NCBI RefSeq assembly: GCF_030694375.1
Contig: NZ_JAUXYL010000046.1
Span: 1 to 64,000 of the forward strand
From: Algoriphagus sp.
GTDB lineage: Bacteria > Bacteroidota > Bacteroidia > Cytophagales > Cyclobacteriaceae
DNA: 64,000 nucleotides
Reading direction: 5' to 3'
Made by a program: the position numbers and the translations under genes. Shown piece after piece: positions 1 to 9,037 of the stretch. Every line of letters starts with the position of its first letter. Within the stretch, counting starts at the first letter, position 1. The notes under the pieces were generated by a model, which ran no database searches, was not told where the DNA came from, and saw only the letters and a list, made by a program, of their open reading frames with translations.

Positions 1-321
1 CTCTACAACCAAGAGCGGCCTCATATGAGTATAGGAAACAAAACTCCTGAAGAGATCCATCAAACCAATCAAAAAACAGATCGATTGTGGAAAAACTATT
101 ATCCCAAAAACCGTACACTTGTAAACCAATAAACGGACTAACACAAACAGTCAATCAGTATCAGGATTTAAACAATAACCTGTAAACTGTTTTTAGGACG
201 AGTCATCTTTGAAAAATCCCCCCAACCCCCTTTTCAAGGGGGAATCCTCCTCAAATCCTCAACTTATAAGTTCACGTGCAAGATTTCGGATACACATATT
301 TTTAATTATTCGGAGTAAAAC
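1..321. other. Non-coding stretch at window edge
   Basis: No convincing gene is seen on either strand. This is the 3' flank of the minus-strand subtilase gene. The only clear structure is a C-rich/G-rich hairpin at 226-242. The short open frame on the plus strand here runs through that hairpin and has no recognisable features, so I treat it as chance. Confidence 0.6.
226..242. repeat. C/G-rich inverted repeat downstream of subtilase gene
   Basis: CCCCCTT (226-232) pairs perfectly with AAGGGGG (236-242) around a 3-nt loop. It lies about 80 bases beyond the stop of the minus-strand subtilase gene. No T-run follows directly on the minus strand, so a role as intrinsic terminator is uncertain. 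Similar C-rich hairpins occur as dispersed intergenic repeats in many bacteria. Confidence 0.45.
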
Positions 322-1671
322 TCACCTATCTGCCCGATACGCGATCGGGTCAGGATCCCCATCCTTATCACCAGTGATATATCCATTGATACGTACCCCA
401 TTGAGCAATAACATTCCCGCCACATGGGGAGTCGCCATGGAGGTGCCGCTCTTAGAACCATAGCCTCCTCCCGGCATGGTGGACCGTACGCTCCGACCCG
501 GTGCGGCAAAATCTATCGGAGGATTTCCATAGTTGGAAAACGAAGACAAGGCCCCGTTGCTGTCCATGGAAGAAATGGTGAAAATATTGGTCCCGTTCAC
601 TCTCGCAGGAGAATAATTGCTTGCCAGATCTGCATTGTTCATTGCCGCTATGACCATAAAAATCCCTTTGGCAGCAGCGTTGATCACTGCCTGATCCTGA
701 ATGCTGCTCGGTGACCCTCCCAAGCTGAGGTTGGCCACATCCCCTGGTTTTCCAACTCCCGCTACATAATCAATTCCTGCGATCACCCAGGACTTCTGCC
801 CGCTTCCTGTAGGGCCCAATACTTTAATAGGAACTACCGGTGCACCTGCGGCAACGCCTACCACACCAAACTTGTTGTTGATGGCGGCAATAGTACCGGC
901 AACGTGAGTTCCGTGGCTGTTTTCATCATCCAAAGTAGTGCTGATATCATCAGGTACGGCTTTGAAGCCCAAGCTAGCCAACACATTCAAATCCGGATGG
1001 TCCAAATCGATCCCAGAATCAATCACAAAGGCCACATTGGATCCCATGTAGGTAGAGAATCCCCCCACTTTTTGGATTCCCCAAGGAACCTCTTGATTTG
1101 GATCTGAAGTTTCCGGGCTATAATCTATCGAAGAGGACGGATCTGGGTCAGGACTTGGACTGGGTTCTGGCTCCGAAGGTACCGGCTCTGTTGGCTCTGG
1201 TTCCGTAGGAGCGGGCTGAGAGGATTTAGGTCCTTTGGTAGTAGACCCCCCTTTTCCGCCCTTGGCTCCTGCCCCATCCAGGGTGATCCACTCATCTTCT
1301 TCGATGGTAAGGATTCTTGAATCCGTCCGAAGAGATTTTACCTGCTCCTCACTCAAATGAACCGAAAACCCATCAATAGCTGCACTGTAAGTCATCCCAA
1401 TCTGTGTAGCTGCGATACGATGCGAGGCAAGCAGCGCGCCGGAATATTTTCGCATGGCAGCCTGATTGGAGATATAATCGCCTGACTTCCTGAAATTGGT
1501 CTCATTGGGCTTTAGCATGACGATGTATTGGTTTGGAATAGTCTGCGTAAAATGCGTGACCAGATCTTCCTCCAGTACTACGGGAACAGATTCATTGATG
1601 TCCTGGCAGGACCAAGTCAATCCGGCAATAATTACCAGAATTGAGACGGTTGATTTAAGGTGATTTTTCAT
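322..1671 (-). CDS. Lipoprotein subtilisin-like serine protease (peptidase S8)
   Basis: This is a predicted secreted endopeptidase anchored as a lipoprotein. I chose the ATG at 1671 because it places a lipoprotein signal at the N-terminus, with lipobox LTWSC and Cys22; the frame stays open upstream to 1833 without a stop. An inhibitor I9-like prodomain covers about residues 47-130 (it begins QYIVMLKP). A Gly/Lys-rich and then Pro/Glu/Ser-rich linker spans about 134-180. The S8 domain carries Asp218 (VIDSG), His253 (NSHGTHVAG) and Ser411 (SGTSMATPHVAG). The usual AAGN oxyanion motif reads AAMNN here. The protein is 449 residues long and shows no type IX sorting domain. The upstream region holds a possible attenuator. 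The substrate is unknown. Confidence 0.92.
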   Translation of the reverse strand: MKNHLKSTVSILVIIAGLTWSCQDINESVPVVLEEDLVTHFTQTIPNQYIVMLKPNETNFRKSGDYISNQAAMRKYSGALLASHRIAATQIGMTYSAAIDGFSVHLSEEQVKSLRTDSRILTIEEDEWITLDGAGAKGGKGGSTTKGPKSSQPAPTEPEPTEPVPSEPEPSPSPDPDPSSSIDYSPETSDPNQEVPWGIQKVGGFSTYMGSNVAFVIDSGIDLDHPDLNVLASLGFKAVPDDISTTLDDENSHGTHVAGTIAAINNKFGVVGVAAGAPVVPIKVLGPTGSGQKSWVIAGIDYVAGVGKPGDVANLSLGGSPSSIQDQAVINAAAKGIFMVIAAMNNADLASNYSPARVNGTNIFTISSMDSNGALSSFSNYGNPPIDFAAPGRSVRSTMPGGGYGSKSGTSMATPHVAGMLLLNGVRINGYITGDKDGDPDPIAYRADR

Positions 1672-1740
1672 AGCTAATTTCTTGACTGTCATTTTTTTGA
1701 TTTCTGAACACAGAGAAATGGATTTGAAAGTTGACCCAAT

Positions 1741-1767
1741 AAAAAAGCCTCCCGAGGAGGAGGCTTT
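1741..1767 (-). terminator. Intrinsic terminator inside the 5' leader of the subtilase gene
   Basis: Read on the minus strand, AAAGCCTCC, a six-base loop and GGAGGCTTT form a perfect 9-bp stem followed directly by a run of six T (1746-1741). It lies 70 bases upstream of the subtilase start and downstream of a short leader frame, the arrangement of a transcription attenuator. It could instead simply end an unseen short upstream RNA. Confidence 0.7.
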
Positions 1768-1833
1768 GCTATGGCTATGTGCAGCAGGTGACTGCAGCAA
1801 TTCATTTTGATTTTTCATTGGGCAACAATTCAA
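1747..1833 (-). other. Possible leader peptide frame ahead of the subtilase
   Basis: ATGs at 1833 and 1818 open a frame reading MKNQNELLQSPAAHSHSK and then codons that run through the terminator stem (K-A-S-S-S-G-G-F-F). Two His-Ser pairs lie directly before the stem. The frame has no stop before the subtilase start and is in phase with it. That may be chance, or the frame may be read only when the terminator is bypassed. The arrangement resembles a leader-peptide attenuator. The controlling signal is inferred, not shown. Confidence 0.4.
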
Positions 1834-2170
1834 ATATTCCTGTCTGGAACATGTTTGGTGGCCAAATCTAGGCGATGAAATCGGCCTAAAAAAGAATTAA
1901 ATTTTGCATTTAATATTAAAAGCAAATACTATTTCTCGTCTCGCAGTTTTCCTGGTTCAAACCCGTGAAATTCTGTGACAAAAAATTTTAGCTAAATTCC
2001 CCATGATCAGAAATGAATAAGAACCGAGATCATCTAAGCATTTTCCAATTTTGATGTTCAGCAGACTTAATAACTGTAGATCAAGGTTTAAAAACTTTAA
2101 CCATTGGTCCGTAGTAAAAAACTTTGCGATCCTCCGCGTTCACTGCGGTGAAATACAAAAGCGTATAACC
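1834..2170. other. Intergenic region between subtilase and SusD genes
   Basis: Apart from the -7 element at 1863-1870, this AT-rich stretch holds no gene I can support. It lies between two minus-strand transcription units. The short plus-strand frame that starts at 2051 overlaps the SusD terminator and the SusD coding end, and looks like chance. Confidence 0.5.
1863..1870 (-). promoter_or_regulatory. Bacteroidota -7 element ahead of the leader
   Basis: On the minus strand the sequence is TAGATTTG, an exact match to the Bacteroidota -7 consensus TAnnTTTG. About 20 bases further upstream lies only a T-rich stretch rather than a clear TTTG. Transcription would start near 1856, about 185 bases before the subtilase ATG, giving a leader that contains the short frame and terminator. 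Confidence 0.45.
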
Positions 2171-2203
2171 AAAAAAAGTCCGACTCTTACGAATCGGACT
2201 TTT
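2171..2203 (-). terminator. Terminator of the susC-susD unit
   Basis: AAAAGTCCGA (2174-2183) pairs perfectly with TCGGACTTTT (2194-2203) around a 10-nt loop. On the minus strand a run of seven T follows. It lies 23 bases beyond the susD stop and so ends the susC-susD transcript. Confidence 0.85.
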
Positions 2204-2225
2204 AACTTAAAACCTTATTTGAAAA

Positions 2226-3770
2226 TTAATAACCTGGGTTCTGCGTCAATGGTGCAGAAGCATTTGTTAAGATTTCTTCCAATGGAATAGGCCAGATAAA
2301 CAAGTTGCTGGCATAAGGCAAGGAGTGATCGGTTGGAATAGTTCCTGTTCCTGTGTAGAAGGCGATTCCCGTGATCGATCTTGAAGTAGCTTTAGCCGGG
2401 ATACCAGGCATTCTTCCTTCACCTGCCAATCTGTGGATGTTAGGGAATCTTCTTCCTTCTGCAAGGAATTCGATTCTTGTCTCCTGGATTATCGCACCTA
2501 TAAGCGCATCGGCATTTGCAAAGTTTGCAGCGGTGTAAGCCGGTACAGTTGCAGGCAATGCTCTGCTTCTCACTGTATTCAACAAAGTAATAGCAGCTGC
2601 CGTGTTGCCCAATCTTGCATTCGCCTCAGCTGCTGCTAGGACAACCTCAGAGAATCTCATAACAATAGACTTGTCAGAGAACGTAGTATTGTCGACGTAT
2701 TTGTTGGTAAACATTCCAAGTGGACCTTGACTTACAAATCCATCTGCGGTACCTCTGATGCTTCTTCTAGTATCTTCGGGATGCCAGAAAGATGCTCTCC
2801 AAATCAATGGGCTGATTTTTACCAGACCCCTTGAACCCAAGTTTGGATTGCCGTACATGTTGGCCAAAGCACCGTTTACACCCGGATTGGAATTGGCAGT
2901 ATTTTCAAAAGAGAAAATATTGTCAGTACTAATTCCACCGCTTCTAAATGGAGCCAATGGATTAGCTGTTACAGTGTATCTTCCTACCAGCTTATTGTAT
3001 TCAGTCAACACACCTGCCCAGTCTTTCATGTGCAATTTCACTCTAGCTTTCAATCCGATTGCAGCACCTTTCTGAGCTCTGAATGGATTGGTACTTGAGT
3101 TTAACAAACCTTCAGCCTGATCTAGGTCTGCCAAAAGTTGCGTGTAAACCTGCTGTACTGTTCCTCTTCCCACTGCTTCACCCGGTCCAACTTTGGACAC
3201 ATCATTGATTGCGAAAGTACGATAAGGAATACCCATCGCCGATGGATTATCAGAATACGGTCTTGAGAAATAAAGCACCAATTCATGATGTGCAAGTGCT
3301 CTTAAATAAAGCGCTTCACCCATAAACTGATTCATCACTTCAGTAGTAATCGCACCGCTAGACTGCGCTATCGGTAGATTCTCAATTACAATATTTGCAC
3401 GGTTGATCATTCTGTAAAGAGAGATCCACTGTCCGTTATTGTTTGCAGTCTGAGGATTGTGTGCATTAGTATATGTGACTTCGTAGAACAACTGATCGTT
3501 GTACATGTCTTCACCTCTCATATCACCTTGCTGTGTAGAGGCTGCTCCGAATGGATATCCACGCTGAACTGCTCCAAGATAGAATCCACGTTGAGCAGAT
3601 TCATAGATTCCCAACACTGCCGCATTTACCCGGTTAGCATCCGCAAAAGCCTCAGCATCAGGAATGATGTTGGCAGGCTGCAGGTCAGTCACATCGCAAG
3701 AGGAAGTAATTCCCAACATCGCCAATGCAACTAACGCTGTCTTTATATTATTTGAAATTATTGTTTTCAT
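2226..3770 (-). CDS. SusD/RagB family nutrient-binding lipoprotein
   Basis: This is a predicted surface lipoprotein that captures substrate and acts as a lid over its SusC partner. The signal peptide ends at a lipobox (GITSSC, Cys25). An N-terminal SusD-like/TPR region follows, and the C-terminal RagB/SusD domain ends in a typical short helix with NPGY at the very C-terminus. The length of 514 residues is normal for the family. It follows the SusC gene in the same direction, separated by 116 bases that contain a dispersed repeat. The substrate (glycan or peptide) cannot be told, because no glycoside hydrolase neighbours it; the nearest enzyme is the subtilase. Confidence 0.95.
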   Translation of the reverse strand: MKTIISNNIKTALVALAMLGITSSCDVTDLQPANIIPDAEAFADANRVNAAVLGIYESAQRGFYLGAVQRGYPFGAASTQQGDMRGEDMYNDQLFYEVTYTNAHNPQTANNNGQWISLYRMINRANIVIENLPIAQSSGAITTEVMNQFMGEALYLRALAHHELVLYFSRPYSDNPSAMGIPYRTFAINDVSKVGPGEAVGRGTVQQVYTQLLADLDQAEGLLNSSTNPFRAQKGAAIGLKARVKLHMKDWAGVLTEYNKLVGRYTVTANPLAPFRSGGISTDNIFSFENTANSNPGVNGALANMYGNPNLGSRGLVKISPLIWRASFWHPEDTRRSIRGTADGFVSQGPLGMFTNKYVDNTTFSDKSIVMRFSEVVLAAAEANARLGNTAAAITLLNTVRSRALPATVPAYTAANFANADALIGAIIQETRIEFLAEGRRFPNIHRLAGEGRMPGIPAKATSRSITGIAFYTGTGTIPTDHSLPYASNLFIWPIPLEEILTNASAPLTQNPGY

Positions 3771-3783
3771 GTGTTTGTCATTT

Positions 3784-3866
3784 TTTTTTCAAAGGCCACA
3801 TGGAATCTCGCAATACTTTTAATTTTCCCAACTAGTGAGGTTTGAAATATGCTCGATTTCATATTG
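3784..3866. repeat. Dispersed intercistronic element, copy A (susC-susD gap)
   Basis: The copy has two conserved blocks. GGCCACATGGAATCTCGCA at 3794-3812 is identical over 19 bases to copy C (46215). ATGCTCGATTTCATATT at 3849-3865 is identical over 17 bases to copy B (32698). The spacer between the blocks is unique to this copy. A T-run precedes block 1. It lies entirely between two co-directional minus-strand genes of one operon. Confidence 0.75.
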
Positions 3867-3886
3867 TTCGATTTTAGGAGGTTTGA

Positions 3887-6800
3887 TTAGAATCCAACAT
3901 TAAGACCCACAGACCAAGTTCTGATAATCGGTGCAACGTTCCAGTCAACACCGAAGCTCAACTGACCGCTAAACTGGTTAGACTCGGGATCAATTCCTGA
4001 ATACTTAGTAAAGATCAATGGGTTCTGAACTTGTGCAAAGAATCTAGCCGATCTGATATTACCATTGAAGGCACTATTCAAGGTAGCAGCTGGAATTCTA
4101 TACCCCAAAGTCATGTTTTGAACACGTACGAAATCACCTTTTTCGATGAATCGGCTGTTAGCAGAAGAAGTTTGCCACACATTGGCATCTTGACCCGTGT
4201 ATAACTTCGGTACATTTGTAACCTGACCGCTTTCAGTCCATCTACCCAAGATCTCTCTGTGGTTGTTGGAGAATCCAAGACCCATCAGACCTCTCAACGA
4301 TTCATTCATGATGTAGTTACCACCTGAATATCTGATGAAAATTTCTGCATCAAAGTTGCCAAAAGTGAAATTGTTTGACCAACCACCCTGATATTTAGGA
4401 AGCGTATTGCCCAAGAATTCTTGAGTTGGGGCTGCCCCAGCAACAGAAATGTCACCAGGATTAGCAGGATCAAATTGTCTAAACGTTAATCTTCCAACTC
4501 CAGATGATCTTAAATCATATTGTACAATATTCTCACCACTGAAATACATTGGGTTACCGTTTGCCGGGTTTACGCCTGCCCACTTAAATCCATAGAGCTG
4601 AGCGATAGGACCGCCTTCAACTGTTCTGTTGTAAGTACCAGTCAAGGGCTGTACCAAGTTGGTTACTTCGTTTTTGATAAATGTAAAATTGAAGTCAGTA
4701 TTCCAAGAGAATCTGCCTCTGTTGACGACATTAGAAACCGCCCGAAATTCAACACCTTCGTTATACATCGCTCCTACGTTCTGACTGATGTTGTTACCTG
4801 GAATACCCAAAGAAGGTGCAGTTGGTGCATTCAATACGATACCGTCTACGTTGTTTTTGAAGTAATCCGCAGAGATGGTCACTTTACCAATGGTCATATC
4901 CAATCCAACGTTAAACTTCTTGGAAGTCTCCCACTGCAAAGCAACGTTGGCGACATTGGAATAACCAATACCTGCACCGGCAGCAGCCTGTACTGGACCA
5001 AATCCACCCGCATAAGGGAATGAACCTCCCGGTAAGCTTACGTTACCAACTTCAGCGTAAGATGCTCTTACTTTGAAATCAGTGATCAGTTCAGAATTGA
5101 AGAAACCTTCATCTGATATTCTCCATCCGATAGATCCGCCTGGGAATGTACCTCTTCTATTTTCTGTGGCAAGCTGAGAAATACCGTCATTTCTTACAGC
5201 AAATGACAACAGGTATTTGCCTTTGTAGCTGTAATTGAATCTTGCAAAGTAAGAATCAAAACCTTGCTCCTGGAAACCCCCACCTGAAAACTGGTTGTTG
5301 TATGAGTTGGAGATCAAGTTTCTCAATCTGAAAAACTCATCCGAGAAATCAGTTCCTGATGCCGAGAAGTTGTAGAAATTAGTGTACTGATATTCTACAC
5401 CCGCAGTCACGTTGATGTTGTGATCATCAGCCAATACGGTCTGATAATTCAAAGTATTCTGCCAGTTCCATCTCAAAGCCGGGTTGAACGCCATAGTTAC
5501 TGAACCATTTGCACTTCTACCATCACCATGCTTAGGGTTAAGCGTAGTGAAATCATCTGCCATAGTCAAATCGATACCGATCTGAGTTCTTGCAGTCAAT
5601 CCAGTAACAATGTCCACTTCAGCATAAGCATTACCCAAAAGTCTGTGGTTTCTGCCTCTGTAGAAGTTATTTTCCAATACATAAGCAATGTTTGGAATAT
5701 TGTTGTCAGGTCCGGCAAGGTTAGCACCAAATCCAGTAGTTGCTCCATTTGCTGTGATGTTAAATCCGTTGAACGCGGTGTTTGCCGGATCATAAATTGG
5801 AACGTTTGGCAATGCACGGGTCGCATTGTAGATCGCACCTGACAGGGAGTTTGCTCCATTGTTCAGTCCCGTGATTTCAGTGTAAGCGTAAGACATGCTG
5901 TTACCGATTCTTACTCTCTTGGAAATTGCATGATCAATGTTTGCTCTGAAAGCATAACGCTTCAAATCGTTGTTTTTCACAACAGACTCCTGATCCGTAA
6001 AGCCCAAGGAAAAGAAATATTTGGTCGCTTCAGATCCACCGCTGATCGAGAGGTTATGCTGCTGAGTCACACCTCTTCTAAGCACGGCAGCTTGCCAATC
6101 CGTATTTACACCTGGATTTGCCAAAGCAGAAGCATTTGCATTTGCTCTTTTTTCGTTTGCAATAGGTACCCATTCGTCACCGGTCAAAAGGTCAAACTGT
6201 GCTACAGCCTCATTAATACCTGCACTGACACTATAGTTTACTTGAGCTTTACCGGTTTGTCCTCTTTTGGTAGTGATCAAAATCACACCGTTGGCAGCTC
6301 TGGAGCCGTAGATCGCAGTAGCAGAACCATCTTTCAACACTTCGTAAGACTGGATATCCGCAGGGTTGATGTTTGCCAATGGATTGGAAGCAACAGCACC
6401 TGATCGGTCGGAATCAACTACCGGTACACCATCGATAACGATCAATGGATCAGCTCCTCCTGAAAGGGAGTTTACACCTCTGATTCGGATGATTGGTCTT
6501 GCACCCAAAATACCACTGGGAACCGTTACAGACACACCGGCAGCTCTACCTGCCAACTGAGCATCGAATGAAGGAGAGACAAGATTTTCGATTGACTCAT
6601 TGCTGATTGATGCCACAGAACCTGTGATATCTCTTCGCTCCTGAGTACCGTATCCGGTTACTACCACTTCATTTAGGACTTTGATATCGGTAGTCATGCT
6701 CACATTGATCACGGAATTTGAGCCAATTGGCATTTCCTTAGTGAGATAGCCAACGAAGCTAAATACAAGTGTCGTTGCATTTTCAGGAACAGTGATTGAA

Positions 6801-6979
6801 TATGACCCGTTCAGGTCAGTGATTGTTCCTTGTGTGGTGCCTTTTACCACCACGCTGGCGCCCGGTATACCTTCAGGCTCTTCGGCCGAAGTTACCCTAC
6901 CAGTGATCGTTTTGGATTGCGCGAGTACTGACACGATCGTCAGAAAACTCAATGCAAAGCCTAATAAAACTTTCTTCAT
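3887..6979 (-). CDS. SusC/RagA family TonB-dependent outer-membrane transporter
   Basis: This is a predicted TonB-driven outer-membrane channel that imports whatever its SusD partner binds. I prefer the ATG at 6979, which begins a clean signal peptide (MKKVLLGFALSFLTIVSVLA); an in-frame ATG at 7006 would add nine residues. A carboxypeptidase-D-like regulatory domain spans about residues 22-100. A TonB-box/plug start (VVVTGYGTQ, 106-114), the plug with the SusC signature SRAANGVILITTKRG (226-240), and a barrel to the C-terminus follow. The length of about 1030 residues is typical. No sigma/anti-sigma pair or hybrid two-component regulator is adjacent. Confidence 0.96.
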   Translation of the reverse strand: MKKVLLGFALSFLTIVSVLAQSKTITGRVTSAEEPEGIPGASVVVKGTTQGTITDLNGSYSITVPENATTLVFSFVGYLTKEMPIGSNSVINVSMTTDIKVLNEVVVTGYGTQERRDITGSVASISNESIENLVSPSFDAQLAGRAAGVSVTVPSGILGARPIIRIRGVNSLSGGADPLIVIDGVPVVDSDRSGAVASNPLANINPADIQSYEVLKDGSATAIYGSRAANGVILITTKRGQTGKAQVNYSVSAGINEAVAQFDLLTGDEWVPIANEKRANANASALANPGVNTDWQAAVLRRGVTQQHNLSISGGSEATKYFFSLGFTDQESVVKNNDLKRYAFRANIDHAISKRVRIGNSMSYAYTEITGLNNGANSLSGAIYNATRALPNVPIYDPANTAFNGFNITANGATTGFGANLAGPDNNIPNIAYVLENNFYRGRNHRLLGNAYAEVDIVTGLTARTQIGIDLTMADDFTTLNPKHGDGRSANGSVTMAFNPALRWNWQNTLNYQTVLADDHNINVTAGVEYQYTNFYNFSASGTDFSDEFFRLRNLISNSYNNQFSGGGFQEQGFDSYFARFNYSYKGKYLLSFAVRNDGISQLATENRRGTFPGGSIGWRISDEGFFNSELITDFKVRASYAEVGNVSLPGGSFPYAGGFGPVQAAAGAGIGYSNVANVALQWETSKKFNVGLDMTIGKVTISADYFKNNVDGIVLNAPTAPSLGIPGNNISQNVGAMYNEGVEFRAVSNVVNRGRFSWNTDFNFTFIKNEVTNLVQPLTGTYNRTVEGGPIAQLYGFKWAGVNPANGNPMYFSGENIVQYDLRSSGVGRLTFRQFDPANPGDISVAGAAPTQEFLGNTLPKYQGGWSNNFTFGNFDAEIFIRYSGGNYIMNESLRGLMGLGFSNNHREILGRWTESGQVTNVPKLYTGQDANVWQTSSANSRFIEKGDFVRVQNMTLGYRIPAATLNSAFNGNIRSARFFAQVQNPLIFTKYSGIDPESNQFSGQLSFGVDWNVAPIIRTWSVGLNVGF

Positions 6980-7006
6980 AGGTAATTGATTTAGTTTTTT
7001 TAACAT

Positions 7007-7471
7007 TCAGTAAGCAATATGCGACCTTATAATGCATTGAAACAAATCTCAAAAAACAGCCTAGAGTCTCACAAAAAGCAATTTTATTTGGCCAAACAGT
7101 CTTTTTATTAAAATTTAAACTAACTATCAGGGCTTAATCCCTGTTCTCATAATAAATTCATTGTATTTCATCCTAATTGAGATTTAAATTTCATTATATC
7201 GGATAAAATCAAACAAAATTCTGAGCCTTAGATTTATTCAATTTAAAAAATCGAAAGATTAATTATTAATAATAAAATAATATTTGGTTAATAGAATGCT
7301 ATTTGACTTTAAACAATTTATTCTTTTGACAAGACAAAATTTAGAGAATATAGAATCAAAATAATTGAATACAAATAATCAAATTACCCAAATTTTATAA
7401 AAATCTAATTTTTTTGAAAAATCTGTATTTTTTTGCCTTTAAAGGCTTAAAAAGTGCCTTTTTACTAAAAT
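7007..7471. other. AT-rich regulatory region upstream of susC
   Basis: About 460 very AT-rich bases separate susC from the 2H phosphoesterase gene. I see no gene. A short inverted repeat, CAGGG-CTTAAT-CCCTG at 7128-7143, could be an operator. Near 7441-7461 AAAGGC and GCCTTT can pair beyond the phosphoesterase stop, but no good T-run follows on that strand. No exact TAnnTTTG -7 element for susC was found. Confidence 0.5.
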
Positions 7472-8020
7472 TCAAGCTCCAAATTTTATTTTCCTAAATA
7501 AAACCCATTCTCCGTTTATTCGCTTGAGTAGCACCAAGTCCAAGGCTGAAAATTCAGTCTCAAAACTCAGCTTTTTCACCAAAAGCAAAACCTCAGAAAA
7601 ATGAATTGGCTTGATGTCTTTGAATGCAACGGTCATGTGAGGGTGGTAATTGCGATCACTTAATTCATCTACCAAATGAAGTTCGCGTTTGCAGAAATGC
7701 TTTATTCCTTCCTGAAAATTTTCGAGTTGGGGTGATTTCAAGATATTTAGGTAAACCACTCTTTTTCCAAAGTTCCCTACGCCTGAAACCTGAATCGGAA
7801 AGGGTCTCCTATCTTTCAAGTATTCGTTTAGCTTTTCAATTAATCGCCCCTCTTTAGCCTCATTGTAATTAAAGGGCATTTTGACTGTAATATGGGGAGG
7901 CGACTTCAAAGCATACTTTACCCCAAACTGATCACGAATCAGGAATTTCATTTCCTGAACTTTTTCAATAATTGACTCAGGCGGAACTAAGGCCAAAAAG
8001 TACTTTTGGATAACTTTCAT
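7472..8020 (-). CDS. 2H phosphoesterase (2'-5' RNA ligase/LigT-like family)
   Basis: The protein carries the two signature HxT motifs of the 2H superfamily: His43-Ile-Thr45 (PPHITV) and His128-Met-Thr130 (HPHMTV). Its 182 residues fit the single-domain family. Members cleave or join 2',5' or cyclic phosphodiester bonds in RNA or nucleotides, but the substrate here cannot be predicted. The gene stands alone, divergent from the universal stress protein gene, with about 100 bases between them. Confidence 0.85.
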   Translation of the reverse strand: MKVIQKYFLALVPPESIIEKVQEMKFLIRDQFGVKYALKSPPHITVKMPFNYNEAKEGRLIEKLNEYLKDRRPFPIQVSGVGNFGKRVVYLNILKSPQLENFQEGIKHFCKRELHLVDELSDRNYHPHMTVAFKDIKPIHFSEVLLLVKKLSFETEFSALDLVLLKRINGEWVLFRKIKFGA

Positions 8021-8122
8021 CCCCTGAATTTAACCTTGAAAATATTCTCTTTGCGTCATTTAAAAAAATCTGTTCAATTTCCTCAGGCAATCTTTTAACT
8101 TGAGGGTAAATAACTCAACACT

Positions 8123-9037
8123 ATGAAATTCTTTTCCAAAGCCATGGTGGGTCTTGACCTCACCGAAATGGATGATATCCTGATCAAAAAAACGGCAGTA
8201 TTTGTGAAATTTTTAGGAATCAATAAATGCTATTTCGTGCATGTGGCAAAAAACCTGGAGATACCCAGAGAAATTCTAGATAACTATCCGGATCTCCTTG
8301 CTCCGACAGATGAATCTATAGAGGCCATCATCACTAATAAGCTGAAGGAACACAATTTTCCTGAGGATATCGAAACCGAAGTTTTCGTGGATGAAGGAAG
8401 TCATCCTTTGGACTCCTTTCTTCGCTGGGCAAAAATCAAAGATGTGGATCTGATCATCATGGGCCGCAAAGAAAGCCTGCCCGGTCACGGAGTCTTAGCC
8501 GATGGTGTCGCCAAGAAGGCTCCTTGTTCGGTGCTTTTGGTTCAGGAAAAAAGGCCGATAAAATTTCCTAAAAAGGTCCTGATCGCAACGGATTTTTCAT
8601 CTCACAACCATTTGATCTATGAGTTCGCTGAGCAAATTACGGATAAACTAGGCGCCGAACTTGTCCCGCTTCACCTCTATGAGGTACCGCACGGATATTC
8701 AAAAACAGGGAAAACTTACGAGGAGTTTTCTGAAATCATGAAAGAAAACGCGAAGAATGATTTCAAAAAATTTGTGAGTAAACACCACCATCCAGAACTG
8801 GCATGTGAAATGCTGCTCAACGATGGCAAAAACCCGGGAAACTTAATATTGGAGTTTGCAACTAAGATTGAGGCCGATATGATTTTGCTGGGATCCAGAG
8901 GTAGAACCACCTCAGCAGCGATCCTTTTAGGAAGTACTGCGGAAAAACTTATTCACGTAAACAAGTATCTCCCCATGCTGATATTTAAAAAGAAAGGAGA
9001 AACAATGGGATTCTTTGATGCCCTGTTTAAGCTTTGA
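8123..9037 (+). CDS. Tandem-domain universal stress protein (UspA family)
   Basis: Two Usp domains lie in tandem, at about residues 1-145 and 150-290. The second keeps the ATP-binding signature G-x2-G-x9-GS (LLGSRGRTT followed by LLGST). The first is degenerate at that position (GRKESLPGHGVLADG), so probably only the second binds nucleotide. The protein is cytoplasmic with no signal peptide. Its 3' end overlaps the convergent methyltransferase gene by 11 bases. The physiological role is unknown beyond a general stress link. Confidence 0.92.
   Translation: MKFFSKAMVGLDLTEMDDILIKKTAVFVKFLGINKCYFVHVAKNLEIPREILDNYPDLLAPTDESIEAIITNKLKEHNFPEDIETEVFVDEGSHPLDSFLRWAKIKDVDLIIMGRKESLPGHGVLADGVAKKAPCSVLLVQEKRPIKFPKKVLIATDFSSHNHLIYEFAEQITDKLGAELVPLHLYEVPHGYSKTGKTYEEFSEIMKENAKNDFKKFVSKHHHPELACEMLLNDGKNPGNLILEFATKIEADMILLGSRGRTTSAAILLGSTAEKLIHVNKYLPMLIFKKKGETMGFFDALFKL

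Noticed and set aside
209..463. 84-residue plus-strand frame near the window start
   Set aside because: It runs across a C-rich hairpin and then antisense to the subtilase gene, and has no recognisable features.
1672..1833. N-terminal extension of the subtilase to the ATG at 1833
   Set aside because: It would place 54 unrelated residues, including a terminator stem, before a clean lipoprotein signal peptide; I treat the first part as a possible leader frame instead.
3784..3866. Dispersed element copy A as a terminator between susC and susD
   Set aside because: No stable stem followed by T on the minus strand was found, and susD needs read-through from susC.
7007..7471. Search for a sigma/anti-sigma pair or a promoter for susC in the long AT-rich gap
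   Set aside because: No reading frame of suitable length and no exact TAnnTTTG element facing susC was seen.
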